From the NCBI GenBank assembly GCA_011799875.1, contig CM022299.1:36352755-36416754 (forward strand): 64,000 nt of DNA, read 5' to 3'. Below the pieces are notes generated by a model. The model saw only the letters and a program-made list of their open reading frames with translations, was not told the DNA's origin and did not search any database. The stretch comes from Thinopyrum elongatum (Eukaryota; Streptophyta; Magnoliopsida; Poales; Poaceae). Below, one piece after another: positions 35,101 to 46,344 of this stretch. Within the stretch, counting starts at the first letter, position 1, and the number at the start of each line of letters is the position of its first letter. Position numbers and translations under genes: made by a program.

Positions 35101-35988
35101 CTTCTTTGCAGCATTTAACTTGTTTGTCGCTGACATCTTCTTACTCTTCTCCGATGTCTTGTAGGCCACAAATGCGGGCCAGTGATCTCCTATCTTCTCA
35201 AATCGGCCGATGAATTCTGGAGTCTTCCCTTTGTCGACAAACATTGATTTCAACTCATTCTTCCACCTCCTGAATAGATCTGCCATCTTCTTAAGAGCAT
35301 GAGCCTTGACCAATGGCTCTATAACTGGCTTATCCGGATCCTCCTCTAGTGGTAGGGTGAAATTTGCCTTCAGCGCGGTCCAAAGATCATCTTTCTGTCT
35401 ATCGTTGACATAAGACACTTGAGGGTCTTCCTTCTTAGGCTGATTCCATTGGTGGATGCTGATCGGGATCATGTCCCTAACAAGAACCCCGCACTGAGCA
35501 GAAAATGCTTCCTTGGTCCGGCTGGGTTCAATCGGTTGGCCATCGCCCTTGATTGCTGTGATCGTGAACCTTTCATCCTGGCGCAACCTTTTCTTCTGGC
35601 CTCGTCTCGTTACCGAAGTTTGGCTCGATCCAGAGGGCTAGAAAAGAAGAAAGAAGAGAGTTAATATGTGTACATACCAAAACAATTAATGCATCAATTA
35701 GCTAGTCAGCACAGGCTTAATTAATATATATACCTCGCCAGACTTTGCAACAGCTCCTTCCTTCGTTCGGTCACCGGAGCCGTCATCACGGTCTCCTTCT
35801 TCCACCGGCATTCGGTCACCGGAGCCATCATGATCATGTCCTTCCACCTCCATTGTTCGATCACCGGAGCCTGCTTCACCCTCTCCTTCCAGACCATCGG
35901 TGTCGTTGAGATACGACATGACATCACCTCCTCCGCGGATGATGTCCCCCAACAACTCTTCTTCTTCGAAGTCTCTTTGATGATCCAT
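32155..35988 (-). pseudogene. CACTA second gene: Transposase_24/TnpA-like with Ulp1 protease
   Basis: Predicted exons: 35988-35734 (acidic start MDHQRDFEEEELL), 35637-33213, 33103-32951, 32858-32748, 32663-32597, 32474 to about 32375, and about 32290-32155. Exon 2 has a Ptta/En/Spm Transposase_24-like part (RRWKNELKS..., NKLNAAKKEHHHHTGSGG), a coiled-coil-like ERKRKQELSEMQKLNERVRK stretch, then a proline-rich linker. The last exons carry a Ulp1/C48 cysteine protease: His in FHFILLEI, Asp in VLDS, Cys in NDFCGYYVCEF. Lesions are a missing G in the run near 34953-34956 (frameshift), a further frame change near 34240, and TGA at 32792-32794 inside the protease. TnpA-like proteins bind element ends; the protease role is not established. 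Confidence 0.75.
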
Positions 35989-36002
35989 AGTTTCTGCAAA
36001 TA

Positions 36003-36317
36003 TTACAACATGGCAATTAATATACAAACATGAGAGATGGATATATTAGTGGCAAACGTAGACCTAGCTAGCTCGACGCTTATACGGTTTGGGGTGGCCC
36101 TCGACAACGCTTCTAGGGTTTGGGCCGGACCGCCTCTCTCATGAATGTCCGACGTCTGGACCGACAAGGGATTTAACAAAATGACGCCATTCTGGATGTG
36201 CAGAAAATGGTCCCTATTTTTCCTGATCTCATCTACCCTTCTATATGTCACGTTGTCTAGTGTCAAAGGATTCAAGAAAACCATGGCTTCATCATTAGCC
36301 GGAAGTAACAGGCACAT
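36003..36317 (-). CDS. Unrecognised CACTA-internal ORF
   Basis: A 104-codon minus-strand ORF (starting MCLLLPANDEAMVFLNP) directly upstream of the second CACTA gene. No domain was recognised. Its start lies at the edge of an 82-bp inverted repeat, and upstream reading is altered by that structure. It may be a remnant exon of the element. Confidence 0.35.
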   Translation of the reverse strand: MCLLLPANDEAMVFLNPLTLDNVTYRRVDEIRKNRDHFLHIQNGVILLNPLSVQTSDIHERGGPAQTLEALSRATPNRISVELARSTFATNISISHVCILIAML

Positions 36318-36510
36318 GATGGTATGAAGCTCTCCAAAATTATTTTGGAACGGAGTCCTGATAGGATAATTCGCTTTTTGGTACGAAGTTCAGCAAGAGC
36401 CTTTCGAATATCGCTATTTGGATGGCCTTTGCTGAACTTCGTACCAAAAGGCGAATTATCCTATCAAGACTCCGTTCCAAAACAATTTTGGAGAGTTTCA
36501 TACCATCATG
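36315..36510. repeat. 82-bp inverted repeat (hairpin) with 32-nt loop
   Basis: Left arm 36315-36396 and right arm 36429-36510 are reverse complements with about four mismatches. The right arm ends exactly where the truncated Copia B2 begins. The RNA would fold into a long hairpin. Confidence 0.9.
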
Positions 36511-37664
36511 CGATCCTGATTGATCAACGAAGTGCTAACAGTTCATTGAATTCCACCGTAGTTAAAAAGAAAGATGAAATTTCGCAGACAAAAGGGCAAT
36601 GCAGATATGATCTGCACGGGGGTCATGCGTATGACAAAGTTTAGTATGGGGTTCAAGATTTTATTATCTCGTGCTTCATACACCCCGCATTGTTAATCTA
36701 GCGACTTGAATTATCATACTTGATGATGGACGTTGGTAGCTTCGGTTTGTTTCGAAACCTTAGAAGCCACGAAAAACAAGTTTTTGCATGAACCAATTAG
36801 AGGCGTCTAACTTGGTTTTGCAGGAGGGTTTGCATGTGCATGTGATGTGTTATAGCAGTGCTCATAATAATTTGATTATGTATGAGATGACTATATAATG
36901 TAAATTTATTAACATGACCTGCGTGTCATGATTCGGCATGATGGCTGGAGCCATATGATTGCACTTTAATGACCTGCGTGTCAACCTTGTTGTAATGCAT
37001 TATTTTATTAGCTATAGAGATAGCAAAATTATCTGGTGCATCGACAAGGTGGTGGCAATCTTCGCGAAGGTGAACACCGACGCGAATGCCGAAGACAAAG
37101 AAATACAAGACTTCTCCGTCAGAAAGGGCTATACCATATCATGCTATTATGAATTGCCTGAGATTTTTATCCCTTATGATGCACCCTTCTTGATTGTGCG
37201 GTAGTCTCTTTTTATTAGGGTGATCTCTCACAAAAATATCAAGTAGTTAGTGTTCTCCCAAGTGTAGCACCGTCACGGCACCTAACTTTTTGGGGTGCGC
37301 CATGGATGCATGGGTACGAACGATTAGGGAAGTGTGAGGCGGGTGAGTTGAGACCTCGCAGCGTGATCACTTGGTTGTCTTGACATTCAGGCATGAAAGT
37401 CATGAGCTCGGAACACACGCATCGAAAGATGAACAAGAGTCACATAGAGATGTGATCGGCAAGTTGGCCTACCGATTAAAATTCCCGTCATGAGATGATG
37501 ATTCTATGGCGATGAATTGAAGTCTGGATCTTGTATCACTCAAAATCAATTTTGAGAGATATTGATTTGAGTGGGAGCGCACTTTTGAATTAACTTGTTT
37601 TAATTCTCAGTGCAATTAATTATGAACACTGTCTAAGTGTGGTTTGCAAAATAGTTGTAGAATA

Positions 37665-38480
37665 ATGGCTCGCGTTTCCACCTTCCCTGTTAAAATTGAA
37701 TAGCTGTTAAATATCTGGTTAAAACTTTACGGTTGGTAACGTAATGTGAGGATTGTCCTCAAGAGTGCCAAGAAGGACTTTGTCCTATCGCATACTTTCG
37801 GTATTCTCTCGCTTATGCTATGGATCTGTGACTCTCATCCTTCGATCCAAAAGCTAGAATTCCGTTTCATCAAGTACAATATGTTTGCTTCCATGAGACC
37901 CAAACTTCGAAAGTTTGGATAGTTATGTGATATTCATGGAATCTGAAATCATTTTCAGAGACAGACAAAGGCTAAAAGATATGAGATATCCAAAGAAATG
38001 TTTGTTTGCAAACTATTAGTAAAGGTGTTTACTATGCATTAGACTGATAAGAGAGGGATCCAGAAGAACGCCTGTCATATGATGAAAGGTGAATAAAACA
38101 ACAACTTAAAGAGAAAGGAAGTGTCCGAAGGGTGTTAGTGAAACTTTCACGCCTAGGAAGTCCGGGGCTAACGCCACTCTTAAGTTGGGTGCTTCTTCTG
38201 GAAGTAGGAGAAATACTAAAAGTTAAACTGTTAGAAGTATAAAGGCAATAAGAAAGAAGACTGGAATATCCAGCTCATGTATGAATGTCATACAAGTTTT
38301 TGATGTATAGAAGGCTGGTCAAAGATATAGTTCTTGGGAATTATGATTAAATTGTTAATCACTGATTCTTGGGTATTGTGAGTTAATCAAAAAGATACCC
38401 GCTCGATTGCATTCTGCTGCAACTCGATGTAAGAACTACTATGGCCTGAAAGACTAGCCAGGAATGAGGTTTAGGTATAC
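37665..38480 (+). pseudogene. Decayed gag of Copia B2
   Basis: Starts ATGGCTCGCGTTTCC and reads a short Copia-gag-like stretch (KNVRIVLKS-type, near 37740-37800) before stops. It corresponds to 5289-6110 of element B, with shared lesions. Confidence 0.55.
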
Positions 38481-38919
38481 ACAGGGAACATAGTAAATGT
38501 TACTATACCTTCCATCGGTGTATTACCGTCTGTATTTATTTTCATAATTCATTTAGAGTTTTACAAACTCTAGCCCATTGCATAAGGTATCTTGCAAGAA
38601 GGTTGTTCATAAGAGAACTTTTGATGTTCGGTGTTATGAATAACATAAGGGCCATACTTTCATTATGAATGAGATGTATGTTATGAATGTTGATAATAAT
38701 ATATTACCTCTGGGTTTACTTTCATAATTCATTTTAGAGTTTCATACACTCTAGCCCATTGCGCAATGTTTGATGCAAGAGGGTTGTTCATAAAAACAAC
38801 AATTGTTGTTCAGTATTATGAATAACATGAAGGGCCATACTTCCATCAAAGATGGGATGTATGTTATGAGTATTGATAGTAAGATGATACATCCATTACA
38901 CTGACGCTAAAAGTCGCAA

Positions 38920-39790
38920 GACTAAAAGAATACCACACATGTGTGGCACTGCATTTGGTCACATTGGAGAAGCCCGCATGGAAAATTCCATTATGATGGA
39001 TTTTGAAGTCGTTTGATTTTGAATCATCTGACACTTGCAACTTTCCTCCGAAAAGTGAAGTGACTGAAATACCGTTCGCAGGCCATAAGGAACGAGCAAA
39101 GAACTTATTGGTGATCATACATTTTGATGTATGTAGTCCGATAAATAATGTTGAAAACAGTGGATTTATCTATCTTCAAAAATGACTCAAGTAGATATAT
39201 GGATATTTACTTGATGAGACGTAAGTCTGGATCTTTTGAAATCATTCGAAAGGTTTTCAAAATGAAGAAGAAATTATTGTAACTAAGAAAATTATGTTTC
39301 TACAATTCGATTGCAGAAAGGAATATTTGAGTTACAGGTTTAGCGAATGTCTGATGAGTTGTGAAAGTAGTTTCATAACTTGCACCTTCCGAAACACCAT
39401 TGCATGTGGAAAGTCCGTGAAGATGTAATCGAACCATTTATGACATGGTAAGATCAAAGATGACATAAATAAATTTGCCATTATCCCTTTTAAAGTGATG
39501 CTTTAGAGACTGCGGCTTTTTACACTGAAAATAGCTCCATCGGGTCTGTTGAAATGACGACATGGAATGGTACGCCCAACCATGTTATATCTTTTCTTAA
39601 CATTTGGAATATGGGGCTTGTGTAAAAGGTTACAAACCTATTCCAAATCAGACAAGTGCTACTTTGTAGGTTATCCCAAAATGTTGGGTATTCCTCCCTC
39701 ACTATGCCGAGGCAAATAGGTTTGCCACTATGAACGGTATGCTTTTTGAAGAAAATGGTTCTTTCAAAAAGGTGAGTGGGAGAATAGTGC
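38920..39790 (+). pseudogene. Decayed integrase of Copia B2
   Basis: Matches the integrase remnant of B, with an open piece at 39003-39185 (KSFDFESSDTCNF...GHKERAK) and the C-terminal GYP...ENGSF-like part near 39680-39770. It is disrupted by the same kinds of frame changes. Confidence 0.7.
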
Positions 39791-40189
39791 AACTCGACGA
39801 GATAAACAATATCTTGGTCATCAGATCAAAGGAAAGAGACCTTGGAAGTAATTCCAGGTTTTCCTACTGCGACTGATACGGAAGTCTCTACAATAAAATG
39901 TATGGACTTCGGTCGAACTTGCAGCTGAACCACGTAGGCAAGGCTCTTGCAAACCTCTCAGGTGCGCAAACGAGATATTGTTGTTAGACAATAGTATACC
40001 TACGATACACAAGGAAGCGTTGATGGGCCCTGACTCCGGAATTGGCTAAATGCCAATACAACCTGAGTTAGTTTCCATATAAATGATTCAAGATTAAAAC
40101 CTTGATACACCTTTCGGAAGACTTAGAGTCTAACGAATATTTATGGAACTTAAAATTGATATGGATAAAATGTTTTATCCATAAAGCTC

Positions 40190-40940
40190 GACTTGTTACA
40201 AAAACAAGTTCAAGGAGTTGACTACGATGAGATTGTCTCACTGTAGCGATGCTTAAAGTCGGTTCGGGTTGAACTAGCAATTAATACATATTTCAATCAT
40301 GAGATATAAAACAAGGATGACAAAAGGATTTCCATCTGATGGAAATGAAACCAAGGACTTGCATGTGTTACAGTCCAAGGTATTTTATCTATCCAGAGGA
40401 TGCTAGTAAGGGTGCAAACTTCAGAGTTCCAGCAATGGACAGAAGAGAGCAAAATGGAGTTGGAATCTTCGTGTTTTGATGAAATGGTCAAAGGGGTTTG
40501 ACTTCATCAATGGGTCACGAAGATGCTTGTAGTTCAAGAAAGTAAGTGGGAGCATAATAAAATTTCTAAAAAAACGTTGTGTGCTTGACACATTGTTAAT
40601 TGGAAATAAATTTCTTGACACGAATTAGGACTTCATTTGAAAATAGTTTTTCGATGAAGTTCTTGGGCTAAATAGCCTTGATATTAGGCATGATGATCTA
40701 TGGAGATAGATTTACCTGATGGGGCTGAGCAAAGATACATATTGACAAAATGCTAAAACCTTTTAGCATTAAAAACATCAAGGAGTGATTCTTGCCGAAG
40801 TCACATGGAAAGAGTTTTTGCAAGACTCGGTGTCCCAAAACACTGATGAGCAAAATACATGATGGAGATTCCACACACTCTTGTGTTTGGATTAATCATG
40901 TATTCCATGGTATGTAAAAACCACCAGATATGCCCAATAC
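40190..40940 (+). pseudogene. Decayed reverse transcriptase of Copia B2
   Basis: Corresponds to 7820-8560 of B. The VDYDE block is near 40218, the WNLR...VKGFDF block near 40460-40510 and the SMVC block near 40910. Multiple stops. Confidence 0.7.
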
Positions 40941-41015
40941 TCCCAAAGTTGTTGTGAGTCTAGATACCAAAGTGATCAAAAGTTCTGATCATGGGACAAC
41001 AGTGAAAAAGGGTCA

Positions 41016-41381
41016 TTGAGTACTATAGTAGCACCGATGACATGTTTTCTCGCAAGCGGAGATCATGAAGAGTTCGTTGTAAAAGGTTACATCGATACAG
41101 TCTTCATCCATGCTCCAAGCGATTTTCGATTTAAATTGAGGGTTTTGTGTAACACACAATATGGTGGCACGGTAGTTGGAAATTGTTCCAAACAAGTTAC
41201 TGTGGCGAATTCTATAACAGAGGCGAAGTATGTTGCCGCTTTTAAAAGCGACAAACAAAATGCTGAATCATATAGTTCTTTCATGAACTTAGTATGGTTC
41301 CAAGAAGGCTTTGGTCAATGGGACACTACTGCAGGTAGTTGCTCCATAACTCAGTCTGAGGAATCCAGGTTCGACCTGTGA
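41016..41381 (+). pseudogene. RNase H remnant ORF of Copia B2
   Basis: A 121-codon open stretch, equal in length to 8648-9013 in B and differing at only a handful of residues. The SKQVTVANSITEAKYVAA block is slightly closer to the functional form than in B. It overlaps RNase H but lacks enough of the domain to act. Confidence 0.65.
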
Positions 41382-41593
41382 TTCACATACATACGAAGCC
41401 AAGTCCACACAAAATATGAATTTTGTGAAAGCGTGAAAACGCGAGGATACGCAAAGATACACACGGAGCTGAAGTCGTCAGATCCGTTGGACATCAGGCT
41501 GTACCACATGCGAAGCATATTTACACCGGTGTGCCACAGGTGTGAAGTGCATTAGCATTAACTAGATTATTGACTCTAGTGCAAGTGGGAGTC

Positions 41594-43603
41594 TGTAGGA
41601 GATATGCCCTAGAGGCAATAATAAATGTTATTGATTATCTCCCTATTCATAATTAGGTTTATGTTTCATGCTATAACTGCTATGGTTCTCGAGTCTACAA
41701 TAACCACGAGGCTCGGAGGAAGACTCATATGCACGTGTGGAATAATAAACGGTAAAATGTATTCCTAGTCTAGCCTCTAAGACTAGCTCAAGTGTTGCAT
41801 GATGGTCCTGTTTTCCTGATCATGGGCATGTCTATGCCAGCAACATTTGAGGGCACAATGTTAGAAGAACATTTGTGTTGAATCGACACGAATTGATGTT
41901 ATGCTATGAGTTACATTCGTCACAAGTTAATGGTTAATAACACAGAGATGGTTAATGTTTGCATGATTCCTTAGACCATGAGAGTATCGAGTTTCTTCAT
42001 GCTTGCTTCATGAACTTTGGGGTTTGTTAAACGTCATCCGTAAATGGGTGGCTATTACGGCGGCTTACGGGTTCATGGAAAAGTATGTCAAGTAACTTGA
42101 TAGCTCAAGATTGGGATTTGCTCCTCCGACGATGGAGAGATATCTCTGGGCCCTCTCGGTGTTACGGTATCCATCATCGTCTGGCCAGACACTTTGTGAT
42201 TTGATCACGGGGATGCCGGAACACGGAACGAGAAAAGAGAACAATACCGGTAACGAGGTAACTGGCATAGTGGACAAGTTGTTGACCCACAGGGATGCCA
42301 ACATGTCTCACCTCGGGTATTTGTAACATATCGCGAAGCAACAGGAATAGCACACGGCAACTGGAGGTTCACTCGAATATTCATTCGTGTGGGTATAGGG
42401 GTCAATATGGGTGTCCACGGCTCCGATGTTGATCATTGATCGGAAGGGGTTCCGTGTCATGTCTATACTTCACCGAACCTATAGGGTCACACGCTTAAGG
42501 GTCATCTATCGGCTGAATACTAGACAGGGAGTCTGAGAGAAAATCACCGAAAAAGTTTCGGACAGCGGAAAAGTTCCGTAGAGAGAGGTCACCGGATGAG
42601 TTCCGGTGAAACTGAAAAGTTGTTTCAGAGGATACCATAAAGTCAAATTGGTTTCGGCACATGCCCGATAATTCTTGGAGGGTACCAGAATCATTCTGGA
42701 AACTTTTGGGAATTTTCTGGAAGAAAAACCGGAAATGTTCCGAAGCTGCCGGAACCACTTCAGATGCTTTTCGCAGATGAAAATCACTAATCTGGAATTG
42801 TTCCAGAACGCGTTGAAAATTATTTTAGTGGGTACTGGAAATGTTCTAAGCCCACATAAATATTTTCAGTTCGAACGGACGCTGAAAAATGTCGTCGTGA
42901 ATAGTGAAAGTGCTTTTTGGGTGGCTTCTTGGAGAAGCCACCTTGAGGGTCCTTTGGTATTTTTCCCCTTGGCTTCTTGGAGAAGCCACCCTTGGGCTTG
43001 GCCTATAAATAGGGGTGGAGGGGGCTGCCTAAAGACTCATCCATTCTCACATACATGCCATTGCAATGATTTGGCTTCTCTCTCCCTCCCACGAAAAGAG
43101 TTTCGTAGAGCCGAAAGGCTGTCTGGGTTCCGGTGGGAACTAGTTCTGGACGGCGAAGCCCTGCCGGATAGATGACACCGTATGTGTGCAACTCTGTAGA
43201 GAGGTCGTAGTTTCGATCTTAGTGCCCGAGGGGCTGTTCGTGAGTGCCTCCCGAAGGGCTGTCCAAGTGACGGTCCGAGTTCTGTGAGTCCTCCCGAAGG
43301 GCTGTCCGAATGATCGTCCGAGTTTTGAAGGTCCTCCCGAAGGGCTGTCCGCGACACCGTCCGGGGGACTGTTCGACCGCCTCCTGGAGGGCTGTCCGAG
43401 GGGCAGATGAGGGAGTACATCCTCGCGGTTGGGAGGTTGTAAATCCTAGCTGCGGGGATCTGCACCGCCGATCGTCATCGACTCTACTTCCGCTGCGCTA
43501 CGAGTCGGTAACGAAAATGATCAAACCTTGTATGCAGTCTCCATAGTGGTCCTGGGCTGGTGCGTAGGTCGGAAATTTTTGTTTTCTGCTGCGTTACCCT
43601 ACA
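41594..43603 (+). mobile_element. 3' LTR of Copia B2
   Basis: A 2010-bp LTR with TGTAGGAG...CCCTACA ends and TATA box at 43004-43011. It follows the LTRs of B closely except just upstream of the TATA box. There 42920-43000 is replaced by a segment with two GGCTTCTTGGAGAAGCC hairpins (42922-42940 and 42970-42987). Confidence 0.9.
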
Positions 43604-43720
43604 GGTATATCGACCCCCCTCGTGTCGAAGTTATCGGGGAGGGGGTATATCGATCCCCCCCTCTCATGTCGAAGTTATCGGGGAGGGGGTATATCGACAA
43701 CGACATACCCGATAAAAAAT
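43604..43720 (-). repeat. CACTA-internal GGGGAGGGGGTATATCGA repeat, cluster 1
   Basis: About three units of GTATATCGACCCCCC...TGTCGAAGTTATCGGGG. Further copies occur near 44395-44460, 44615-44690 and 44785-44865. No coding content. Confidence 0.8.
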
Positions 43721-43788
43721 AAGAAGAGGAAGAAGAAGAAAAAAAAGAGGAGAAGAAGAAAGGAATAGAGGAGAAGATCGAATAAAAA

Positions 43789-43925
43789 AAAGAAGAAAAA
43801 AAAGAGGAGAAGAAGAAGGAATAGAGGAGAAGAAGAAAAAAAATACAATAATATATTATTCTATTTTTTTTCTTCTTCTCCTCTATTCCTTCTTCTTCTC
43901 CTCTTTTTTTTTTCTTCTTTTTCAT
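43789..43925. repeat. Long polypurine/polypyrimidine palindrome
   Basis: A GAA/GGA-rich arm (to 43845) is followed by its reverse complement from 43862. The 16-nt centre is itself palindromic (AATAATATATTATT). Arms are about 50-60 bp with only A-run length differences. Such structures can extrude as cruciforms. Confidence 0.92.
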
Positions 43926-44179
43926 CTTCTTATTTATTTCTCCTCTTCTTCCTCTCCTCTTCTTCTCCTTCTTCTTCTCCTTCTTCCTCTTCTTATTATT
44001 TTCCTTTTTCCTCTCCTTCTTTTTCTTCTAAATATGAACATATACATAAATGACTTTGATCATACACAATTTTCCTATACATACATAATATGAACATATA
44101 CATAAATTGACAAAGAAAATTCTATGAACAAAAAAAAATCATAAAAATTCTATGAACAAAATTACAAAAAAAAATCATG

Positions 44180-44365
44180 ATCAAACTTTGACATATGATC
44201 ATTCTTGATAAATCTATATATGTCAAAATTCAAACTTTGACATATGATCAAATGTTGCATATGTCAAAATTCAAACTTTGACATATGATCAAACTTTGAT
44301 ATATGATCAAATGTTGCATATGTCAAAATTAAAACTTTGACATATGATCAAACTTTGATATATGT
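44180..44365. repeat. Short tandem repeats of CAAACTTTGACATATGATCA
   Basis: CAAACTTTGACATATGATC occurs repeatedly, alternating with ATGTTGCATATGTCAAAATT. Units are roughly 55-60 bp and include internal palindromes around CATATG. They lie in the AT-rich CACTA interior. Confidence 0.8.
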
Positions 44366-44394
44366 CCACCGCGATATAAAATGATACATAGACT

Positions 44395-44880
44395 TGTTCG
44401 GGCGAGAGGGGGTTGATCGACGCCCCCCCTCATGTCGAAGTTACCGGAGTTATCTTCTAGTGGTTTGGGTGGCCTCGAGAGTTTGTCGGGTAGGGGCGGG
44501 AGGGGGTAGGAGATCGACAACGCTTTTTTTTCTAGGGTTTGGGTGGCCTCGAGAGTTGGTCGCCCGGTATATCGAGATGGGGGTGAACATTTTACCTTAG
44601 TAACTTAGAAAAAAAATGTTATCGGGGAGGGGGTATATCGACCCCCCCCCCCCTCATGTCGAAGTTATCGGGGAGGGGCTATATCGACAATGACATACAT
44701 ATAAAAAAAATTCTATGAACATCCATACATACATATAGCCACATACATATATATGGCTATGAAAAAAAATTCATCATATAAAAAAATGTTATCGGGGAGG
44801 GGGTATATCGACCCCCCCCCTCTCATGTCGAAGTTATCGGGGAGGGGCTATATCGACAACGACATATACATATAGCCACA
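44395..44880 (-). repeat. CACTA-internal GTATATCGA repeat, clusters 2-4
   Basis: Further copies of the 43604 repeat, each CATGTCGAAGTTA...GGGGAGGGG followed by TATATCGACAA, separated by AT-rich spacers rich in CATACATATA. Confidence 0.75.
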
Positions 44881-45006
44881 TACATATAAAAAAAATTCTA
44901 TGAACATCCATATATACATACATATAACCACATACATATATATGGCTATGAAAAATGCTATGAAAAAAATTCATCATATAAAAAAATGCTATGAACAAAA
45001 CAATTT

Positions 45007-45660
45007 TATGAGCGGCCGGCCGGCGACGAGGAGAATGAGCTCACTGGGGGCGGCGACGAGGAGGCAGGGCACGACGACGACGACGGCGGGGCAGGGGCGC
45101 GGCGACGACGACGAGGAGGCGTACGGGCCAGGGGGCTCAGCGGCGCGTCGGCGCGTCGGGTCAGGGCAGAGGGGCGCGAGGAGCGGCGGCGTCGGGGGCA
45201 GGGCGCGGTGAGGGCGTCGGCGACGGCTAGCTCGGGCAGCCTGCCGGCGTCGTGGATGGATTCGCCGCCGTCGGGGGGAGAGGAGGAGGAGAGATCGAAG
45301 TGGGGATGGGCGGTTCTGAAAATTCCTAAGTGCTCCTTATATACCCAGAGCATTGGTCCCGGTTGGTGCCACAAACCGGTACAAATGCACCCCTTTCATC
45401 CCGGTTGGTGCTACCAACCGGGACCAAAGGCCTTGTGCTGGCGTGGTGCGGTGGGATGTTTAGTCCCACCTCGCTAGCTGAGAGAGCTCGAGAGTGGTTT
45501 ATAAGCGCTGTTGCGCCCACCATCTCGAGCTCCTCTCAACTGCAGGCTTTCGGGCCTAATTTGTCACTCCTTGCCTGTGGGCCTATTGGGCCTGCTGCGG
45601 GCCTGAATCCTGGCCCAACAAACTAAGTGGGTTTCTAGTCGTTTTCAGGCCGTGGTGGCC
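45007..45660. other. GC-rich CACTA interior with an end-like repeat
   Basis: A CGG/GAC-rich block at 45007-45310 gives ORFs on both strands with Arg/Gly/Ala bias and no domain. At 45345-45430 GGTCCCGGTTGGTGCCAC and a mirrored copy resemble the subterminal repeats at the element ends. Downstream is GGCCCA-rich sequence. Confidence 0.5.
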
Positions 45661-46344
45661 CAGTAGGTGGCATTTTTTAATTTTTCCCAGTTTTTTGTTT
45701 TCTTTTTTGCTTTATTTATTTTATTTTGTTTCTACTTACAGCTAAATACTTACTGTTTTTCAGTGATTCTTTTTTGCTTTTAGGTAATAAAAATTATAAA
45801 CTTTCTGTTAGTGCCATTAGTTTTCCAATTTCAATAGTTTAAATTTGAATTTTTTGAAATTTGTGTGAATCACTTGTTTGTGAATAACTTTACAATAAAA
45901 ATAGATTTTTGAGTGATTATTTTTCCTGCTATTTAATATTACTGTGTTTTATCATTATATTCAATTTGGTAATTTTTAGGTTATTTGAAATGTCCGTTTT
46001 AATCAAAAATAGATTTTGTTATTTTAGTTTGCTACTAAAGTTTCTAACAAAAAAATTCTTTATGAAAATTCTTTTTGCTATTAATGTTTTGAACAAAAAA
46101 TACTTTGATAATTTTAGTTGCATAAATTTTATATAATTTTAGTTTAAAAAATACTAGAGGTTTATAAAAGCTTTTTAGTTGATTCCTTTTGCTTTTAGAG
46201 TTTCATAAAAGTTTTCTTGCTTATTCTTTTTGCTATTAGAGTTTCATTAAAGTTTTCTAGTTCATTCTTTTAGTTCATTATTTTTGCTATTAGAGTTTCA
46301 TAAAAGTTTTCTAGTTCATTCTTTTTGCTATTAGTTCATTCTTT
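45661..46344. repeat. AT-rich stretch with about 50-bp repeats
   Basis: A T-rich region. Between 46180 and 46344 the phrase GAGTTTCATAAAAGTTTTCT recurs three times with small changes. No gene. Confidence 0.65.

Larger units (their letters stand above)
36511..43603 (+). mobile_element. Copia B2: 5'-truncated relative of element B
   Basis: It matches element B from near position 4115 to its end, including leader, coding remnants, purine tract and 3' LTR (41594-43603). The 5' LTR, primer site and first leader part are missing. On the right CACTA sequence resumes at 43604. The left break coincides with the 82-bp inverted repeat, so truncation probably happened during repair after insertion. Confidence 0.9.
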
